Positions 42,001-45,000 of a stretch of 64,000 bases of DNA are shown here, piece after piece. A model generated the notes under the pieces. The model saw only the letters and a list, made by a program, of their open reading frames with translations, was not told the DNA's origin and searched no databases. The position numbers were made by a program, and so were the translations under genes. How positions within the stretch are numbered: the stretch's first letter is position 1; every line of letters begins with the position of its first letter. Source of the stretch: Enoplolaimus lenunculus. Its lineage: Eukaryota; Nematoda; Enoplea; Enoplida; Thoracostomopsidae. Where the stretch lies: contig JASANG010003862.1 of the NCBI GenBank assembly GCA_030248215.1, forward strand, positions 124,001-188,000, given 5' to 3'.

Positions 42001-45000
42001 TCAATTATTCCTAATTGTAGCGCATAAAGGACTCCAGACCCAAATAATTTTAGTTCGAAACTTTAAAGCGTATATACTTAAATTTTAAAAGTACATTTCT
42101 AAGTATAGCCTTGCATTATCGCCCTAAACGTTTAATTCAACGGACAGTTGCAGTACCGAATATATATCATTAACGACGGACGGCGGAGGGCGGGTTAAAA
42201 ATATATAACAGTCCGTAACCGAATAACAAGGGAGTACCCTCCGGAGCGGCCAAATAAATATCAGTCCCCCCTTTATTCGGGTCACTACAGTTCAAGTTTT
42301 CTGCCCCATGTGCGCATTTATTGCGAATGTGCCGGAGCTATAAAAAACTGCGTTTCCGGTCAGACTGTTAGCCGCACGCCAAGACAAAACAAAAATTCCA
42401 CAACGGATTTTAATTCCAAAACTGCGTAAAGTTTCACTGTCATTTTGCTCGTGCTGTCTTTTCCACAGCTCTACATGTCTTGGCTCCTTGTTTTCAATCG
42501 TTTCACCTATGCTTTGCCACTTGCCTGCTTAGAAATATATTGTACCTTCGGCTATTTGCCAGTGAACTTCGTGGATCAAGTTACATATTGAAGAACTCCA
42601 AGTATTTTTGACCATTCGGTTGCGATGCAAAATTCTGTATTCTTCAGTCTACGTTAACTGGAACTTTCAATATTTTGGAACCAGTTACGTCCCTGTTGAA
42701 GGATCATACCTATGTGTCTTCAAGATACACAAGCCGATCCAGAGGGGTGGGGCGGCAGACGTACTTCCCCTCGTCGGAATTTGTTGTAATAAATTGGTAA
42801 GGTCCTTGCCTTACAATTTTCTCCCTCAAAAAATTTTGTTGTGAATAATACAATTTTTATCCTCACAAATTTTTGCGATAAACAGTTTCAATTTTCTCCT
42901 AAGAAAATTTTTTGATGATATAAAAATAATAAGATCTCCTCTACTTTACAATTTTTGCATTTCATAACGTTTGCCAGCAACCACCTCACCTCTTAGAAAT
43001 TCTTGGATCCGCTCCTGTCATGAATCAAGATGCCCGAAACATAGTTTTACCATGGGGGCATATTAATCATTTTGCCCACCCATTTCGAAACCGTTTGCGC
43101 CGCCAGTGCACTTTGGCTTACTTGGAAGACACGCAACAAATTGACAAATTATCGGAAGTGAATTATCGACTCCTTCAAGAACGTGCCAACCGTACCTGAA
43201 GCATTAGAATATTTTTAAACCCATTTTGGAACGAAAACCTTTGTCACCACATCGCAGATAAAATTTCCCCACGTCTGTTGAGGATCAAGGGCATTTGGGG
43301 ACGGGAACTCTATTAGCGGCCGCACCCTCTCAAAATACGAACACGATATTTTGTCGGGGCGACCACTTGCATACCGTACAGACTCAGGGTTAACGATTTG
43401 CCAATTAATAATACGGAACGACCAATCAGAATTCGACGCGGCGCCACGTTGTGTAGACGACGCACTTCGGAAGTTTTGGTGCCGACATCACCAAACTTTA
43501 TGCCTTGATGCGAACTGTTAGTAACAAAGTTTTTAATTTTATAGCCCGTGTAATAATCAGGGTCGAAACGTCTTTCTGTGGAACTGCAATAGAGTAAGAA
43601 GCTTTAGATATATTTTAAGTAGGCTACGTTAAATAGTAGGCTTAGGTATAAGCCTATTCTTACGCTTATGCTTAGGCTTAGGGATATGTTTATAATACTA
43701 TTACCGCCTTGTTCTATACGTTGACCGTCTTGGAGTTTGCTGTACCTTTTAGCATCAGAATAATTCATATTTAGCGCAATTCTGTGCATTGCAGAGTTCT
43801 CGAGGTGAAGAAATTCCGAAGTTAAATTCGCCGGCTCTCCAGTTGCCCATAATGGTGAATAGATTGGGATTTGTCCAAACTGATTGACTGGTTGTACTTT
43901 GGCAGCTGACAAATGCACCGTGAACCCTAAACAGGAGCAATAAACAAGCATTAAAATGTAAAATAATAATAAGTTGTTTTGTATTTTTTTAAACAATATT
44001 GACAAAACTTGACCAACAATTTCTGTATCAGTCTTGTTTGTCCCCATGTATATATCAGGTCCCGGTCAATGTAAAGGACAGGACCGTAACAGTTGCATAT
44101 TCCTAAGCCTAAGCATAAGACAAAACTTAAGCGTAAGGATAGATCTATTTCTAAGCAATGGCGGATCCATGGGGGGACACCCCGGCCGTGCCCCCCAACA
44201 GCATCTCGACAAAAATATAGTGTCATTTGCTGTTCTACGCTGTTTATTTCTGTTTTATACACAATAGTATAAGCACGGTTTAAAGTTTCGATCTCACCTT
44301 TATTTGGCCCTGGAGTCATTTATGCGCTACAATTAGAGATAATGACATTTATGGGCTCTAACAAGCGTTTAGGGACTCTACCCGCTTACGGACTCTTATT
44401 AGGTATACGGACTCCTATTGATTGGGACTCAAAATGGGGACCCCCCCATTATTTGGGTAACTACAGTATGCGTCAAAAATAAGTTTATTACCTGTGAAAT
44501 TTTGCCCCCCCATTTTGAGATCCTGGATCCGTCACTGTTCCTACGTGTAAGCCTATGTGAAGCCGAAGCAAAAAATCGCCTAAAGCTTAAGCGTACACTA
44601 TTGCGGTCCTGTGGAAAAACGGCTCACCGCTGATCTGTACATCGGCAAAAGTCACGAATAAGATCGTAAGCCTTGCCTTTGTTTAGGGTTTGGCAGAGGT
44701 TCTAAGCTGTATTCTCACCTGTGTGTAACGTCTTGCTAGTGTGAGTTCGTAACGTTTCATCAAACACGAGGAGTGCGTAAACAGATTTGTAAAATTCCAG
44801 CTACTGAAAGGGCATTTGAGCGCAATTTATATGCTTAAATTCGAACCTAATACAAGTCATAGGTCTAATAGTTACACAATTTATCATCAACTGGTCGTTG
44901 TTGCTACACATATTTGAGAATATAGGCATTTACCGATCCAAAACGAAACATTTCGTGCATCGTCAGCAATTGAACTATTGTCGAACAATTGAGTTAACTG

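Larger units (their letters stand above)
44063..44646. mobile_element. TTAGGC-core MITE split by a nested insertion
   Basis: The left half GTCAATGTAAAGGACAGGAC to CTATTTCTAAG and the right half from TTCCTACGTGTAAGCC to GCTGATCTGTACATCGGC match the family. They are separated by the hAT-like element at 44156-44537. It lies in intron 5, inside the lectin domain. Confidence 0.85.

Noticed and set aside
43755-43940. Second lectin-like frame ([10 protein letters not shown]) of exon 6
   Set aside because: Exon 5 ends in phase 1, which selects the other frame ([13 protein letters not shown]). This frame also stops before the donor.
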